Under the pieces are notes generated by a model. It did no database searches. It was given only the letters and a program-made list of their open reading frames with translations, and was not told the DNA's origin. From an uncultured Oscillospiraceae bacterium (lineage in GTDB: Bacteria; Bacillota; Clostridia; Oscillospirales; Oscillospiraceae), in the NCBI GenBank assembly GCA_934573735.1, contig CAKTMC010000020.1:1-29204 (forward strand): 29,204 bases of DNA. Direction: 5' to 3'. Positions 8,504-16,325 of this stretch are shown here, in pieces. The translations under genes were made by a program, and so were the position numbers. The stretch's first letter is position 1, and each line of letters opens with the position of its first letter.

Positions 8504-9418
8504 TCAGTCCCATAGCTTTTCGGGATATGCGCCGGAGCTGCGCAGGGCTGCTATCGCCTCGACCACGCTCGGCATATCCTCCTTATAGGTTATGCCGTGC
8601 CATGTCTCGTGGCAGTTGAGCACACGGATGGAGCCGCGCCCCTCCTTGATAAGGGCGTTTACGACGTAGGGCAGGAAATACTCGCACTTGAGCGGGTTTA
8701 CGGGCAGGTTTTTATCGAGCCATGCGGGGAAGTGGGACTTTAGCTCCTGCATCATCGAGGGCTTGAAGCCCCAGAAGTTCATCGACACGGGCACCGCGCC
8801 GTCAAGCGGGAGGTAGCTCTCGCCGTCCTCGGTGAAGGCGGCGTCGTCTCCGCGCTTTTCGATGCGGGTACGCTCGACAACGTCGGTCAAAAGCCCGTTT
8901 TCAACCTGACATATGCCGCGCGCAACGTAGCCGAACTCGGTGACGGTGTTGCGGAGCTGATAGGCGACCATGGCGTGCTCACGCTCGTTTTCGTCGTTTT
9001 TCAGGAAGTCGTAGATGCTTGTAAACGCGCCGGGACCGTAGAAGTCGTCGGCGTTGATGACTGCGAAGGGACCCTCAACGGTGCCCGCGCAGCAGAGCAC
9101 GGCGTGAGCTGTGCCCCAGGGCTTGACGCGCCCCTCGGGTACGCTGTAGCCCTCAGGCAGGCGCTCAAGCTGCTGATAGACATACTGCACATCGAAAATC
9201 TTCTCCATGCGTCTGCCGACGGAGGCCTTGAAGTCCTCCTCTATCTCATGCTTGATTATAAAGCAGACCTTACGAAAGCCGGCACGGTATGCGTCAAACA
9301 TCGAGTAATCTATTATGGCGTGACCCATATCGTCCACGGCGCTTATCTGCTTGAGACCGCCGAAGCGGCTGCCCATACCGGCAGCGAGAATGACAAGAGT
9401 GGGTTCATTGTGGCTCAT
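8504..9418 (-). CDS. Sugar-phosphate nucleotidyltransferase family protein
   Basis: A 304-residue NTP-transferase fold protein. The nucleotide-binding signature LAAGMGSRFGGLKQ is at residues 11-24, PWGTAHAV at 100-107, and the metal-binding INADDFYG at 121-128. These are typical of enzymes that join a nucleotide to a sugar-1-phosphate. It is not a close copy of GalU or GlmU by eye, so the substrate is uncertain; the neighbouring galE suggests UDP-sugar metabolism. AGAGGTG lies 5 nt before the ATG. It is followed by galE and preceded, 13 nt away, by the MBL-fold gene. Confidence 0.82.
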   Translation of the reverse strand: MSHNEPTLVILAAGMGSRFGGLKQISAVDDMGHAIIDYSMFDAYRAGFRKVCFIIKHEIEEDFKASVGRRMEKIFDVQYVYQQLERLPEGYSVPEGRVKPWGTAHAVLCCAGTVEGPFAVINADDFYGPGAFTSIYDFLKNDENEREHAMVAYQLRNTVTEFGYVARGICQVENGLLTDVVERTRIEKRGDDAAFTEDGESYLPLDGAVPVSMNFWGFKPSMMQELKSHFPAWLDKNLPVNPLKCEYFLPYVVNALIKEGRGSIRVLNCHETWHGITYKEDMPSVVEAIAALRSSGAYPEKLWD

Positions 9419-9431
9419 GCTGACACCTCTT

Positions 9432-10040
9432 TTAGTTCATAGCCTCGCGGCAATAGTAGTTGAAGCTGCGCTCACGCTCAAGGGTGGAGCTGTCCATATG
9501 ACCGGGGTAGACCTCGTAGTCGCCGGGGAGCATACAGAGCTTGCGGAGAGACTGCATCTCCTCCTTTGCGCTGCCGCCGGGGAGGTCATAGCGGCCGCAG
9601 GAGCCCTTAAACAGAGTATCGCCGGTAAAAAGCGCGTCGCCGCAGATGAGGCACACGCCGCCGGGAGTGTGACCCGGAGTGGCAAGTACCTGAAAATGCA
9701 GAGCGTCCACGTCCACGCAGTCGCCCTCGTCGTAAAATTTGCAGTCCGCGGGCGCTGCATAGCGATAGCCCTCGTCCTCGCCGGGGCGGCAGAGGTCGCG
9801 CTTATTCATCCAGACCTGAGCGCCCGTCTCCTCGGCGATGGCGGCGACTGCGCCCGTGTGGTCAAAGTGACCGTGGGTCAGGAGTATGGCCTTGCACTTG
9901 AGGTGATTGTCCTCAAGATAATCCATGATGGTGTTGCTCTCGTCGCCCGGGTCGATGAGAGCACAGGAGAGAGTGTTTTCGTCGGTGACGACATAGCAGT
10001 TTGTCTCAAGATGACCGACTGGAATGGTTTTGATAAGCAT
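9432..10040 (-). CDS. MBL-fold metallo-hydrolase (glyoxalase II-like)
   Basis: A 202-residue single-domain metallo-beta-lactamase-fold protein. The metal-binding motif THGHFDH occupies residues 55-61; a later GHTPGG and a C-terminal PGHMD segment supply further ligands. The family includes hydroxyacylglutathione hydrolase-like enzymes that cleave thioesters, but the true substrate of this YqgX/YcbL-type group is often unknown. The start is the ATG at 10040, with AAGGAG 9 nt upstream and only 2 nt after the dtd stop; a TTG two codons earlier is less likely. Its neighbour dtd is a classical partner of MBL genes near relA in Firmicutes. Confidence 0.9.
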   Translation of the reverse strand: MLIKTIPVGHLETNCYVVTDENTLSCALIDPGDESNTIMDYLEDNHLKCKAILLTHGHFDHTGAVAAIAEETGAQVWMNKRDLCRPGEDEGYRYAAPADCKFYDEGDCVDVDALHFQVLATPGHTPGGVCLICGDALFTGDTLFKGSCGRYDLPGGSAKEEMQSLRKLCMLPGDYEVYPGHMDSSTLERERSFNYYCREAMN

Positions 10041-10042
10041 TC

Positions 10043-10489
10043 TCAAAGCTCCTTTGTGTCAAGAATAATGGTAACGGGGCCGTCGTTGACGGACTCGACA
10101 AGCATTTCCGCGCCGAATTCGCCGGTGCCGACCTCAAAGCCGCGCTCACGGCAGAGGGCAATGATTTTTTCGTATAGGGGTATGGCCTTATCCGGACGGG
10201 CGGCCTTGGAGAAGCCGGGGCGGCGGGATTTGCAGTCGGCAAAGAGGGTGAACTGGCTGATTATCAGGAGATTTTGACAGCCTGCCGCCTCGGGGTTGAG
10301 GTTCATCTTGCCGTTTTCGTCCTCAAAAATGCGCAGACCGCAGATTTTATCGGCGATTTTTATGGCTTCCGCCTCGGTGTCGTCCTCGTGAATGCCGAGA
10401 AGCACGAGAAAACCGCGGCCTATGCTGCTTTTGACTTCTCCGCCTATCTCGACCGAGGCCGAGCGCACGCGGGTAAGGACTGCTCTCAT
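10043..10489 (-). CDS. dtd: D-aminoacyl-tRNA deacylase
   Basis: Removes D-amino acids (and glycine from tRNA-Ala) mistakenly attached to tRNA, protecting translation fidelity in the cytoplasm. The 148-residue length is typical. The SQFTL active-site motif is at residues 78-82. The cross-subunit Gly-Pro motif is at 137-138 within NDGPVTI. AAAGGAGA lies 7 nt upstream of the ATG. Its stop is 2 nt before the next gene. In many Firmicutes dtd directly follows relA; here a repeat of about 200 bp and other non-coding sequence lie between them. Confidence 0.95.
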   Translation of the reverse strand: MRAVLTRVRSASVEIGGEVKSSIGRGFLVLLGIHEDDTEAEAIKIADKICGLRIFEDENGKMNLNPEAAGCQNLLIISQFTLFADCKSRRPGFSKAARPDKAIPLYEKIIALCRERGFEVGTGEFGAEMLVESVNDGPVTIILDTKEL

Positions 10490-10848
10490 GTGATCGTCTC
10501 CTTTGATGGTATGTTATGGTGGGCGCTATGAATACAATTTACGCCCTTGGCGCCCCTTTTAGGGGAGCTGTCGCGCAAGCGACTGAGGGGTCTCCGGGGC
10601 TGAGTGATTGCCGATAGGGAAAAGACAGGTCTGCACGGCGTTCTGTCTTTTCCGGTCTGCACTAATCCGACTCCGGCGACCCCTTTCCCCAGTGTGCGCA
10701 CTGGGGACTTCCCCTAGAAGGGGCAGCGCCCTGCGGGGCGGAGCTTAGGGGACTGGGGATGCGGATTCCCACGATTTCTTAATTGTGCGTATCGGAGAGT
10801 ATAGAAATCGGCGCTTTGAGCATAGTCTATGTCCAAGCCCTCAGCGTA
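10490..10848. other. 359-nt relA-dtd spacer filled by repeats
   Basis: No gene is supported. It holds a full family A repeat (10541-10743), then a solitary end of repeat family B at about 10755-10779 (GGGGATGCGGATTCCCACG). The remaining sequence next to the relA stop is undistinguished. No T-rich terminator was recognised other than the repeat's own hairpins. Confidence 0.6.
10541..10743 (-). repeat. MITE-like repeat, family A, full copy 1
   Basis: About 203 bp. One end is CCCTTGGCGCCCCTTTTAGG followed by a GTCGC/GCGAC hairpin and GAGGGGTCTCCGG. The other end, on the minus strand, is GCGCTGCCCCTTCTAGGGG followed by the CCCCAGTG/CACTGGGG hairpin and GGGGTCGCCGG. The ends are imperfect inverted repeats. 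The core contains an AAAAGACAG / CTGTCTTTT inverted pair. A second full copy in opposite orientation is at 27356-27550. It is annotated on the minus strand relative to that copy. Confidence 0.75.
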
Positions 10849-13110
10849 TTACCGCCCGTTTCTGACGACGGAGGACACGCCGGGGATGGAGGCGAGGCGG
10901 TTCATAATATATTTCAGATCCGCGAGGCAGCGCACCTCGAGCGACACGTTTACAAGCGCCTGACCGGAGCCGATGTCGCGCGCGGAGAGCGTGCGCACCT
11001 TGGCGTTTATGGAGTTGAGCACGGTGGCAATGTCCATGACAAGTCCGGAGCGATCCTTCGAGGCGATGGCAAGCGAGGTCACATAGCTGTCGGTGATGTT
11101 GCGCGCCCAGGAGACGTTTATCCAACGGTCAGACTCCTCGGGGAGCTTCAGGCTGCGCTGATAATTCTCACAGTCGCGCCGATGTATCGACACGCCCTGA
11201 CCGCGGGTGATGAAGCCGACGATATCATCTCCCGGCACGGGAGTACAGCAGCGCGAGAACTTGACAAGACAGTTGTCGATGCCCTGCACAAGTATGCCGT
11301 GGATGGCCTTGCCCTCCTTGGCGGCCTTCTGCTCGCGCCGCTCGGCGGCCTGCGCGACCTTCTCCAGCGCTGTTTTTTTATCGTTTTTGCTGTTTCTTGC
11401 AAGCTCGTCACGCAGACGGTTTGCAACTCGCGTCGCGGTCACGCCGCCGTAGCCGATGGCGGCATATAGATCGTCCACGCTGTTGAAGGACAGGCGCTTC
11501 ATGATGGGCGCGATTATATCCTCGTCCAGCGCGTCGTCCACGCTTATGCCCGCGTGCCTGAGTTCATCCTCAAGCATTTCTCTGCCGCGTATGACGTTTT
11601 CCTCGCGGCGCTCCTTCTTGAACCACTGCTTGATTTTCGTCCTCGCCGAGCCGCTCTTTGCGACGTTGAGCCAGTCGCGGCTGGGACCGGGGGCGGATTT
11701 CGAGGTGCGTATCTCGACTATATCGCCGTTTTGCAGCACATAGTCATAGGTCACGATGCGCCCGTTGACGCTTGCGCCGACCATATGATTGCCGACGTCG
11801 GAGTGTATGCTGTAGGCGAAGTCGATGGGCGTTGCGCCGGCGGGGAGATTTATAACGTCGCCCTTCGGGGAGAAAACAAAGACCTCGTCGGCGAACATAT
11901 CAATCTTGAGATTGTGGAAAAAGTCCTGCGCGTCAGACTCCTGCTGGCTCTCGAGCAGTCTGCGGACCCATGCAAACTTATCCTCGTCGCCGGAGCGGAC
12001 GGTGGAGCCGCTGTCGCCCATCTTATACTTCCAGTGGGCGGCGATGCCGTATTCGGCGGTGTGGTGCATTTCCCATGTGCGTATCTGCACCTCAAAGGGT
12101 ATGCCCTCGGAGCCGATGACCGTGGTGTGAACGCTCTGGTACATATTGGGCTTGGGCGTTGATATATAGTCCTTGAAGCGCCCCGGCACGGGCTTGAACA
12201 TATCGTGGATAACGCCGAGGACGTTATAGCAGTCGGGGATGGAATCGACGATGACGCGGAAGGCGCAGAGGTCGAAAATGCCGGTAATGTCAAGATTTTG
12301 CGCGTACATCTTGCGATATATGCTGTAAACGTGCTTGATGCGGCAGAATATCGTCGCATTCACGTTCTCAAGGTCGAGGCGCTTTTGTATCTTCTCCTCG
12401 ACGCTCGACATAAAGGACTCCAGCTCCGGCATACGCTGCTCAAGAGTGTGGGTTATCTCGCGGTAGCCGGTCGGGTCAAGATATTGCAGCGACAGATCCT
12501 CAAGCTCCCACTTTGCCCGCTGCATACCGAGGCGGTGCGCGATGGGGGCGTAAATCTCCATCGTCTCAAGCGATTTTACGCGCTGCTTCTCCGGAGACTG
12601 ATAGGCCATGGTGCGCATATTGTGCAGACGGTCGGCGATTTTTATGAGAATAACGCGGATGTCCTTGGCCATGGCCATGAGCATCTTGCGCAGGTTCTCC
12701 ATCTGCTCGTCCTCTTTGCTCGTGTACTGCACTCGCGTCAGCTTTGTAACTCCCTCGACGATATCCGCGACCGGAGCGCCGAACTGGCGGGCGATATCGG
12801 CATGGGTGAGGTTTGTGTCCTCAATAACGTCGTGCAGGAGCGCGGCTATTATGGAGTCCTCGTCAAGCCCCATGTCCACGGAGATATCCGCCGCCGCGAC
12901 GCAGTGCGTCACATAGGGCGAGCCCTCCTTGCGAAGCTGTCCGGAGTGCGCGACGCGGGCCATCTCGTATGCGGCGCGGATGCGGCCGATATCCATGGGA
13001 TGACCGCAGTTTCGTATCTTCTCCTCAAGCTCGGCATACATCTTGTCCGGGTCAAGAGGGGAGTGCTCCTCGCGTTTGGTATAGGGCTTGTCGGATTCCT
13101 GTATAGGCAT
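10849..13110 (-). CDS. relA: Bifunctional (p)ppGpp synthetase/hydrolase, RelA/SpoT family
   Basis: Makes and degrades the alarmone (p)ppGpp in response to amino-acid starvation, associating with the ribosome. The 753-residue length and domain order are those of a long Rel protein. The HD hydrolase domain has His93-Asp94 in LLHDVIEDT and an intact IKIADRLHNMRT segment, so hydrolase activity is expected. The synthetase domain has DLCAFRVIV and YISTPKPNMYQSVHTTV. A TGS domain follows (VFSPKGDVINLPAGATPIDF), then a Cys-containing CCTPVPGDDIVGF region and a C-terminal ACT domain. An AGGAGA ribosome site is 6 nt before the ATG. It lies 48 nt after recJ, likely cotranscribed. Confidence 0.96.
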   Translation of the reverse strand: MPIQESDKPYTKREEHSPLDPDKMYAELEEKIRNCGHPMDIGRIRAAYEMARVAHSGQLRKEGSPYVTHCVAAADISVDMGLDEDSIIAALLHDVIEDTNLTHADIARQFGAPVADIVEGVTKLTRVQYTSKEDEQMENLRKMLMAMAKDIRVILIKIADRLHNMRTMAYQSPEKQRVKSLETMEIYAPIAHRLGMQRAKWELEDLSLQYLDPTGYREITHTLEQRMPELESFMSSVEEKIQKRLDLENVNATIFCRIKHVYSIYRKMYAQNLDITGIFDLCAFRVIVDSIPDCYNVLGVIHDMFKPVPGRFKDYISTPKPNMYQSVHTTVIGSEGIPFEVQIRTWEMHHTAEYGIAAHWKYKMGDSGSTVRSGDEDKFAWVRRLLESQQESDAQDFFHNLKIDMFADEVFVFSPKGDVINLPAGATPIDFAYSIHSDVGNHMVGASVNGRIVTYDYVLQNGDIVEIRTSKSAPGPSRDWLNVAKSGSARTKIKQWFKKERREENVIRGREMLEDELRHAGISVDDALDEDIIAPIMKRLSFNSVDDLYAAIGYGGVTATRVANRLRDELARNSKNDKKTALEKVAQAAERREQKAAKEGKAIHGILVQGIDNCLVKFSRCCTPVPGDDIVGFITRGQGVSIHRRDCENYQRSLKLPEESDRWINVSWARNITDSYVTSLAIASKDRSGLVMDIATVLNSINAKVRTLSARDIGSGQALVNVSLEVRCLADLKYIMNRLASIPGVSSVVRNGR

Positions 13111-13158
13111 GGTGTATCTCCTGTAATCTATATGGATGGATGGCTTATGTGAGCCGCG

Positions 13159-15174
13159 TCACTGCGACCTCAACAGCCTTATCATTCTTGCCGCCTCAAG
13201 GTCAGCCTTGCCGACTATATGCTGCTTGGGCACGGCGCCAAAGATGGAGCCGCCCTGACCGGGCGTGAGCAGACCGACCTCAAGCAAAACCATAAGGCAT
13301 ATGCAAAAGCGCTCCGGGTCCATGCCGCGCGGCGTCTGCGCGATAATGCCCTCGGCATCGTCCGCCGCCCGGAAGCCGCGCCGCTGCACGCCGCGCCATA
13401 TGCGGACAAAGTCCATCCTGTCCGGGCAGAAGGGGGCTGCCGCCCAAAGCGCCGACTCGTCTCCGGAGAGTATCGCGGCGCAAAGCTCTCTGCCGTCATG
13501 CACTCTCGCGTCGCTCACAACGAGCTGCACCGAGACATGACCGCGAAATTCGTTTATCTGCGGCGTGAAGGCAAGATCCACGCGCTGTCCCGCGCGAAGT
13601 CCGAGCTCGGCTGCGGTGTGGGAGAAGAATATGGCCTCAAAGCGCTCCCGGCGCAGACGCACCCGCATACGCAGATGCCGCCCGCCGCCGACCTCATCCG
13701 CCGAGTCAAGCTCCGCGCCGAATACGCAGAAGCTGGGGCGGGGGTTTGCGTTGCCGTAGGGCTCAAGCAAATCGAGGGAACGGACGTTTTCTATGCTGAG
13801 CATGGCGGGGTCGTTTATAAGCAGATCGCACTGCACCTCGGGAAGCGCCGCGGGGCAGTTTTCACGGTAATATTCTGCAAGCGCCTCACGGAAGGCGTCA
13901 ACCTCGCTGCGGCTGATGCTCAGTCCCGCCGCCAGTGCGTGACCTCCGAAGCCCGTGAGATGCGAGGCGCAGGCGCTGAGCGCCTCAAAGAGATTAAAGC
14001 CGCCGTAGCTGCGGCAGGAGCCCTTACCGCTCTCGCCGTTGAGACAAATCATGATGGCCGGCAGGGAATACTGCTCGGCAAGGCGGGAGGCTGCGATGCC
14101 GATAACGCCCTGATGCCAATGGTCGCTGGCAAGAACTATAGGCGCGTCGGGGGTCTTTGCGGCGAGGATGGCGTTTGCCTCCTGCCAGATATCCGTCTCT
14201 ATGCTCTGCCGCTGCCGGTTTAGCTCACAAAGCTCCGAGGCGAGTGCGTTTGCCGCCTCCTCGTCCTGCGTCATCAGCAGCCTTGCCGCCGTGGACGCCT
14301 GACCGAGACGGCCTGCGGCGTTGAGGCGCGGCGCAATGGAAAAGCCGATGGTCGTCGCCGTCATCTTTCTCCCGTCCACCGAGGCCTCGCGCAGCATGGC
14401 GGCGATGCCGGGACGGGGCGCGGTCTCAAGCTTCTGGATGCCGCGCCGGACAAGATAACGGTTTTCATCGACAAGCGGCATAACGTCCGCCACTGTGCCG
14501 ACGGCGACAAGATCTGCATAGCGCTCAAGCATAGTGGCGCTGTCGCCCTCGCAGGCGCAGACAAGCTTCAAGGCAACGCCTACTCCCGCAAGCTCCTTGT
14601 TCGGGTACTCGTCGCCCTCCTGCTTGCAGTCCACGACTGCGGAGGCGGCGGGGAGAGCGCCGGAGGGGCACTCGTGATGGTCGGTGATGAGCATATCCAT
14701 CCCAAGCTCCGCTGCGTGCTCCGTCTCCGCCACGGCGGTAATGCCGCAGTCCACCGTGACCACCAGCGTCACGCCCTGCGCGTGCAGCGTATCGAGCGCG
14801 GCATTGTTCACGCCGTAGCCCTCGCCGCTGCGGTCGGGAATGTAGGGGATGCAGCGAAGCCCCTTGCTGCGGAGATAGTCCGTCACAAGGCAGGTGGAGG
14901 TGATGCCGTCCACGTCATAGTCGCCGAAAACCGCGACCGTCTCACGCTCCGCTATCGCGCGGCGCAGACGCTCGACGGCGGCGGGCATACCCTTCATGCG
15001 CATGGGGTCATACAGACAACTGTCGCTGCCACGAATGAGCCGGTCAGCCTCGGCGACTGTCGTTATGCCGTGCAGCCTGAGAACCGCCGCAAGCAGGGGA
15101 GTATAGCCCGCCGCGACAAGCTCCGCCGGAACCGCCGGACGTGCATATGGAATTTTCCAAATCTTTGATTTCAT
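13159..15174 (-). CDS. recJ: Single-stranded-DNA-specific exonuclease RecJ
   Basis: 5'-3' single-strand exonuclease acting in recombination and repair. The 671-residue protein has the DHH-family motifs in order: DYDVD at 85-89, VDCG at 141-144, and TDHHE at 164-168. A DHHA1 portion follows (GFGGHALAAGLSI near 420), then an OB-like domain with residues such as GRHLRMRVRL. The C-terminal extension to 671 residues resembles the longer Firmicutes form. No strong ribosome site precedes the ATG, but a good promoter is placed 43 nt upstream and the N-terminus looks complete. It heads the recJ-relA operon. Confidence 0.94.
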   Translation of the reverse strand: MKSKIWKIPYARPAVPAELVAAGYTPLLAAVLRLHGITTVAEADRLIRGSDSCLYDPMRMKGMPAAVERLRRAIAERETVAVFGDYDVDGITSTCLVTDYLRSKGLRCIPYIPDRSGEGYGVNNAALDTLHAQGVTLVVTVDCGITAVAETEHAAELGMDMLITDHHECPSGALPAASAVVDCKQEGDEYPNKELAGVGVALKLVCACEGDSATMLERYADLVAVGTVADVMPLVDENRYLVRRGIQKLETAPRPGIAAMLREASVDGRKMTATTIGFSIAPRLNAAGRLGQASTAARLLMTQDEEAANALASELCELNRQRQSIETDIWQEANAILAAKTPDAPIVLASDHWHQGVIGIAASRLAEQYSLPAIMICLNGESGKGSCRSYGGFNLFEALSACASHLTGFGGHALAAGLSISRSEVDAFREALAEYYRENCPAALPEVQCDLLINDPAMLSIENVRSLDLLEPYGNANPRPSFCVFGAELDSADEVGGGRHLRMRVRLRRERFEAIFFSHTAAELGLRAGQRVDLAFTPQINEFRGHVSVQLVVSDARVHDGRELCAAILSGDESALWAAAPFCPDRMDFVRIWRGVQRRGFRAADDAEGIIAQTPRGMDPERFCICLMVLLEVGLLTPGQGGSIFGAVPKQHIVGKADLEAARMIRLLRSQ

Positions 15175-15217
15175 AAGCTTATTTTATATTCTGACTCATA
15201 TTTTTACTTATTAAAAT

Positions 15218-15246
15218 ATAATACCAAAATTGCCCGCACAATTCAA
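15218..15246 (-). promoter_or_regulatory. Sigma-A-type promoter of recJ
   Basis: On the minus strand TTGAAT (15241-15246) and TATTAT (15218-15223) are separated by exactly 17 nt. Transcription would start near 15210, giving a short 5' leader before recJ. The region is AT-rich compared with its surroundings. Confidence 0.7.
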
Positions 15247-15275
15247 TAGCAAGTCGCAAAAAAGCAAGCTATAAT

Positions 15276-15311
15276 ATAAAAATCGCGCCTGCCGATATTA
15301 AATCGACAGGC
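15276..15311 (-). terminator. Terminator after the MFS relic
   Basis: GCCTGTCGAT and ATCGGCAGGC form a stem with one mismatch-type position around a short TTAAT loop. GCGATTTTTATA follows on the minus strand. It isolates the recJ promoter from the upstream 6S RNA and MFS relic unit. Confidence 0.7.
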
Positions 15312-15324
15312 ATATACCTTAGCG

Positions 15325-15522
15325 TTAGCGATGCGCGGTCTTGCACTCAAGCGACTCGAACATCAGAGCAATCACCGCAAGCAGGGCGATGAGATACAGC
15401 GGCAGCAGCTCCGCGCCGAAGTGCGCCGGGGTGGAGTGGATTATGCTGGGGTATTTCGGCGCGCAGCCGAGACCGAGGCTTATAAACGCCATATATATTA
15501 CCGCAAGAAGAAGCTGTATCAT
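15325..15522 (-). pseudogene. In-frame relic of an MFS transporter (65 codons)
   Basis: The reading frame starts with MIQLLLAVIYMAFISLGL, the N-terminus of a common Clostridia major facilitator protein. It then jumps to GCAPKYPSIIHSTPAHFGA, a segment normally about 300 residues later, and again to LLPLYLIALLAVIALMFESL, the last membrane helix of that family. Two internal deletions that keep frame therefore left a 65-residue frame with two hydrophobic segments instead of about 400 residues. A CGGAG ribosome site 10 nt upstream and a downstream terminator remain. Loss of transport function is nearly certain; expression of the small peptide is possible. Identity is from remembered family sequence, not a search. 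Confidence 0.65.
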
Positions 15523-15540
15523 CGTATATGCTCCGAGAAT

Positions 15541-15579
15541 AATAAAAATAAAAAGCTCCGGCAGCTTTTGCTGCCGGAG
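15541..15579 (-). terminator. Rho-independent terminator of the 6S RNA
   Basis: On the minus strand CTCCGGCAG and CTGCCGGAG form a 9-bp stem with a short loop, followed by CTTTTTATTTTTATT. It lies just downstream of the 6S RNA 3' end and 19 nt before the start codon of the MFS relic. Confidence 0.85.
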
Positions 15580-15599
15580 TGTCCCGCAGATGCCGTGCC

Positions 15600-15790
15600 G
15601 GCCCAATTATAACCTGCACAAAAGAGCAGGTGGGTCGCCTAAGTTCTGTTTCGCTGCTTCCAACTTCCGGCCGAAGCCGGGAGGCCTGCAATCCGCAGAT
15701 TCAAATCGGCATCCCTTATAAGGAATGTGGGTTTAATGGGCCGTGAAGTCCGAAAGGACAGCACGCACACAGCAGGAACCTTTTTTCAAA
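15600..15790 (-). ncRNA. ssrS: 6S RNA
   Basis: 6S RNA mimics an open promoter and sequesters housekeeping RNA polymerase in stationary phase. Read on the minus strand, the segment has CCTGCTGTGTGCGTG, a TGTCC-TTTC-GGAC hairpin, CACGGCCCATTAAACC, several small stems in the middle, and near the 3' end GGCGACCCACCTGCTC with a small ACCTGC/GCAGGT hairpin. These resemble the conserved strands of Firmicutes 6S RNAs as I recall them. There is no coding frame, a strong terminator follows, and the position beside recJ-relA-dtd matches B. subtilis, where a 6S gene is in the same neighbourhood. The 5' end is uncertain and could lie up to about 15835. Confidence 0.72.
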
Positions 15791-15862
15791 AATGGCAAGT
15801 CCCTGTCCTGCGGTATGCTTTAGCATATGCCGCAGAGCGCGGGAAAATACCGGGAGGGAGGA

Positions 15863-16165
15863 TTATTCGTCCTCCAACTCGGGCGCGTCCTCATCGTCGT
15901 CGAAGAGGAGAACCATAAAATGCTCGTACACGTCCTGAAGCTTATTCTCGTCGTCAATAGACTCAAACAGCTCCTCGCCCTTTTCGTCAAGCACGGAGCG
16001 CAGGATTATCATACCGTAATCCGGGTCATTCTCGTCCATATCCGCAGGCAGAAAGGCCTTATAGGTCTCGCCGTTATAATCCATAGTGTCAAGCACCTCG
16101 AGTTCAAACTCGGTGCCGTCGTCGTCCACGATGGTGATGAAATCGCTGCCGAAATCTTCGCTCAT
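15863..16165 (-). CDS. DUF1292 (YrzB-like) small acidic protein
   Basis: A 100-residue, strongly acidic protein of the DUF1292 family, with the hallmark opening ITIVDDDGTEFELEVLDT and the later MIILRSV segment. Its function is not established. The family is common in Firmicutes, often beside the ruvX/yrzL/mltG group. A clear AGGAGG ribosome site precedes the ATG and a well-formed promoter is 36 nt upstream. The 6S RNA gene follows on the same strand, and a small palindrome (GGAGGA...TCCTCC) overlaps its 3' end. Confidence 0.88.
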   Translation of the reverse strand: MSEDFGSDFITIVDDDGTEFELEVLDTMDYNGETYKAFLPADMDENDPDYGMIILRSVLDEKGEELFESIDDENKLQDVYEHFMVLLFDDDEDAPELEDE

Positions 16166-16200
16166 GTCGTTCCTCCTGAACTATTATTGCTTACGGCTAT

Positions 16201-16229
16201 ACTATATACCAAACGGAGTAATAAATCAA
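16201..16229 (-). promoter_or_regulatory. Sigma-A-type promoter of the DUF1292 gene
   Basis: On the minus strand TTGATT (16224-16229), a 17-nt spacer, and TATAGT (16201-16206). It lies directly upstream of the AGGAGG site of the DUF1292 gene and just beyond the NlpC/P60 gene terminator. Confidence 0.75.
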
Positions 16230-16250
16230 GATAAAACTATTAACAAACTG

Positions 16251-16285
16251 AAAGCCCCGATTGATAGGCAATCAATCGGGGCTTT
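16251..16285 (-). terminator. Terminator of the NlpC/P60 gene
   Basis: AAAGCCCCGATTGAT pairs perfectly over 15 bp with ATCAATCGGGGCTTT around an AGGCA loop. Both flanks are T/A-rich, so it may work in both directions; on the minus strand it ends the cell-wall hydrolase transcript. Confidence 0.85.
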
Positions 16286-16325
16286 GGTCATATCCTTATA
16301 TGCTGTATATGCATATGCTTTTCTG

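Noticed and set aside
12205..14223. Long plus-strand frames opposite relA and recJ
   Set aside because: They are antisense shadows without ribosome sites; the minus-strand genes have full sets of conserved motifs.
15600..15840. RNase P RNA or tmRNA instead of 6S RNA
   Set aside because: The segment is too short, lacks the GAGGAAAGTCC-type core of RNase P RNA, and has no tRNA-like CCA end or tag frame of tmRNA.
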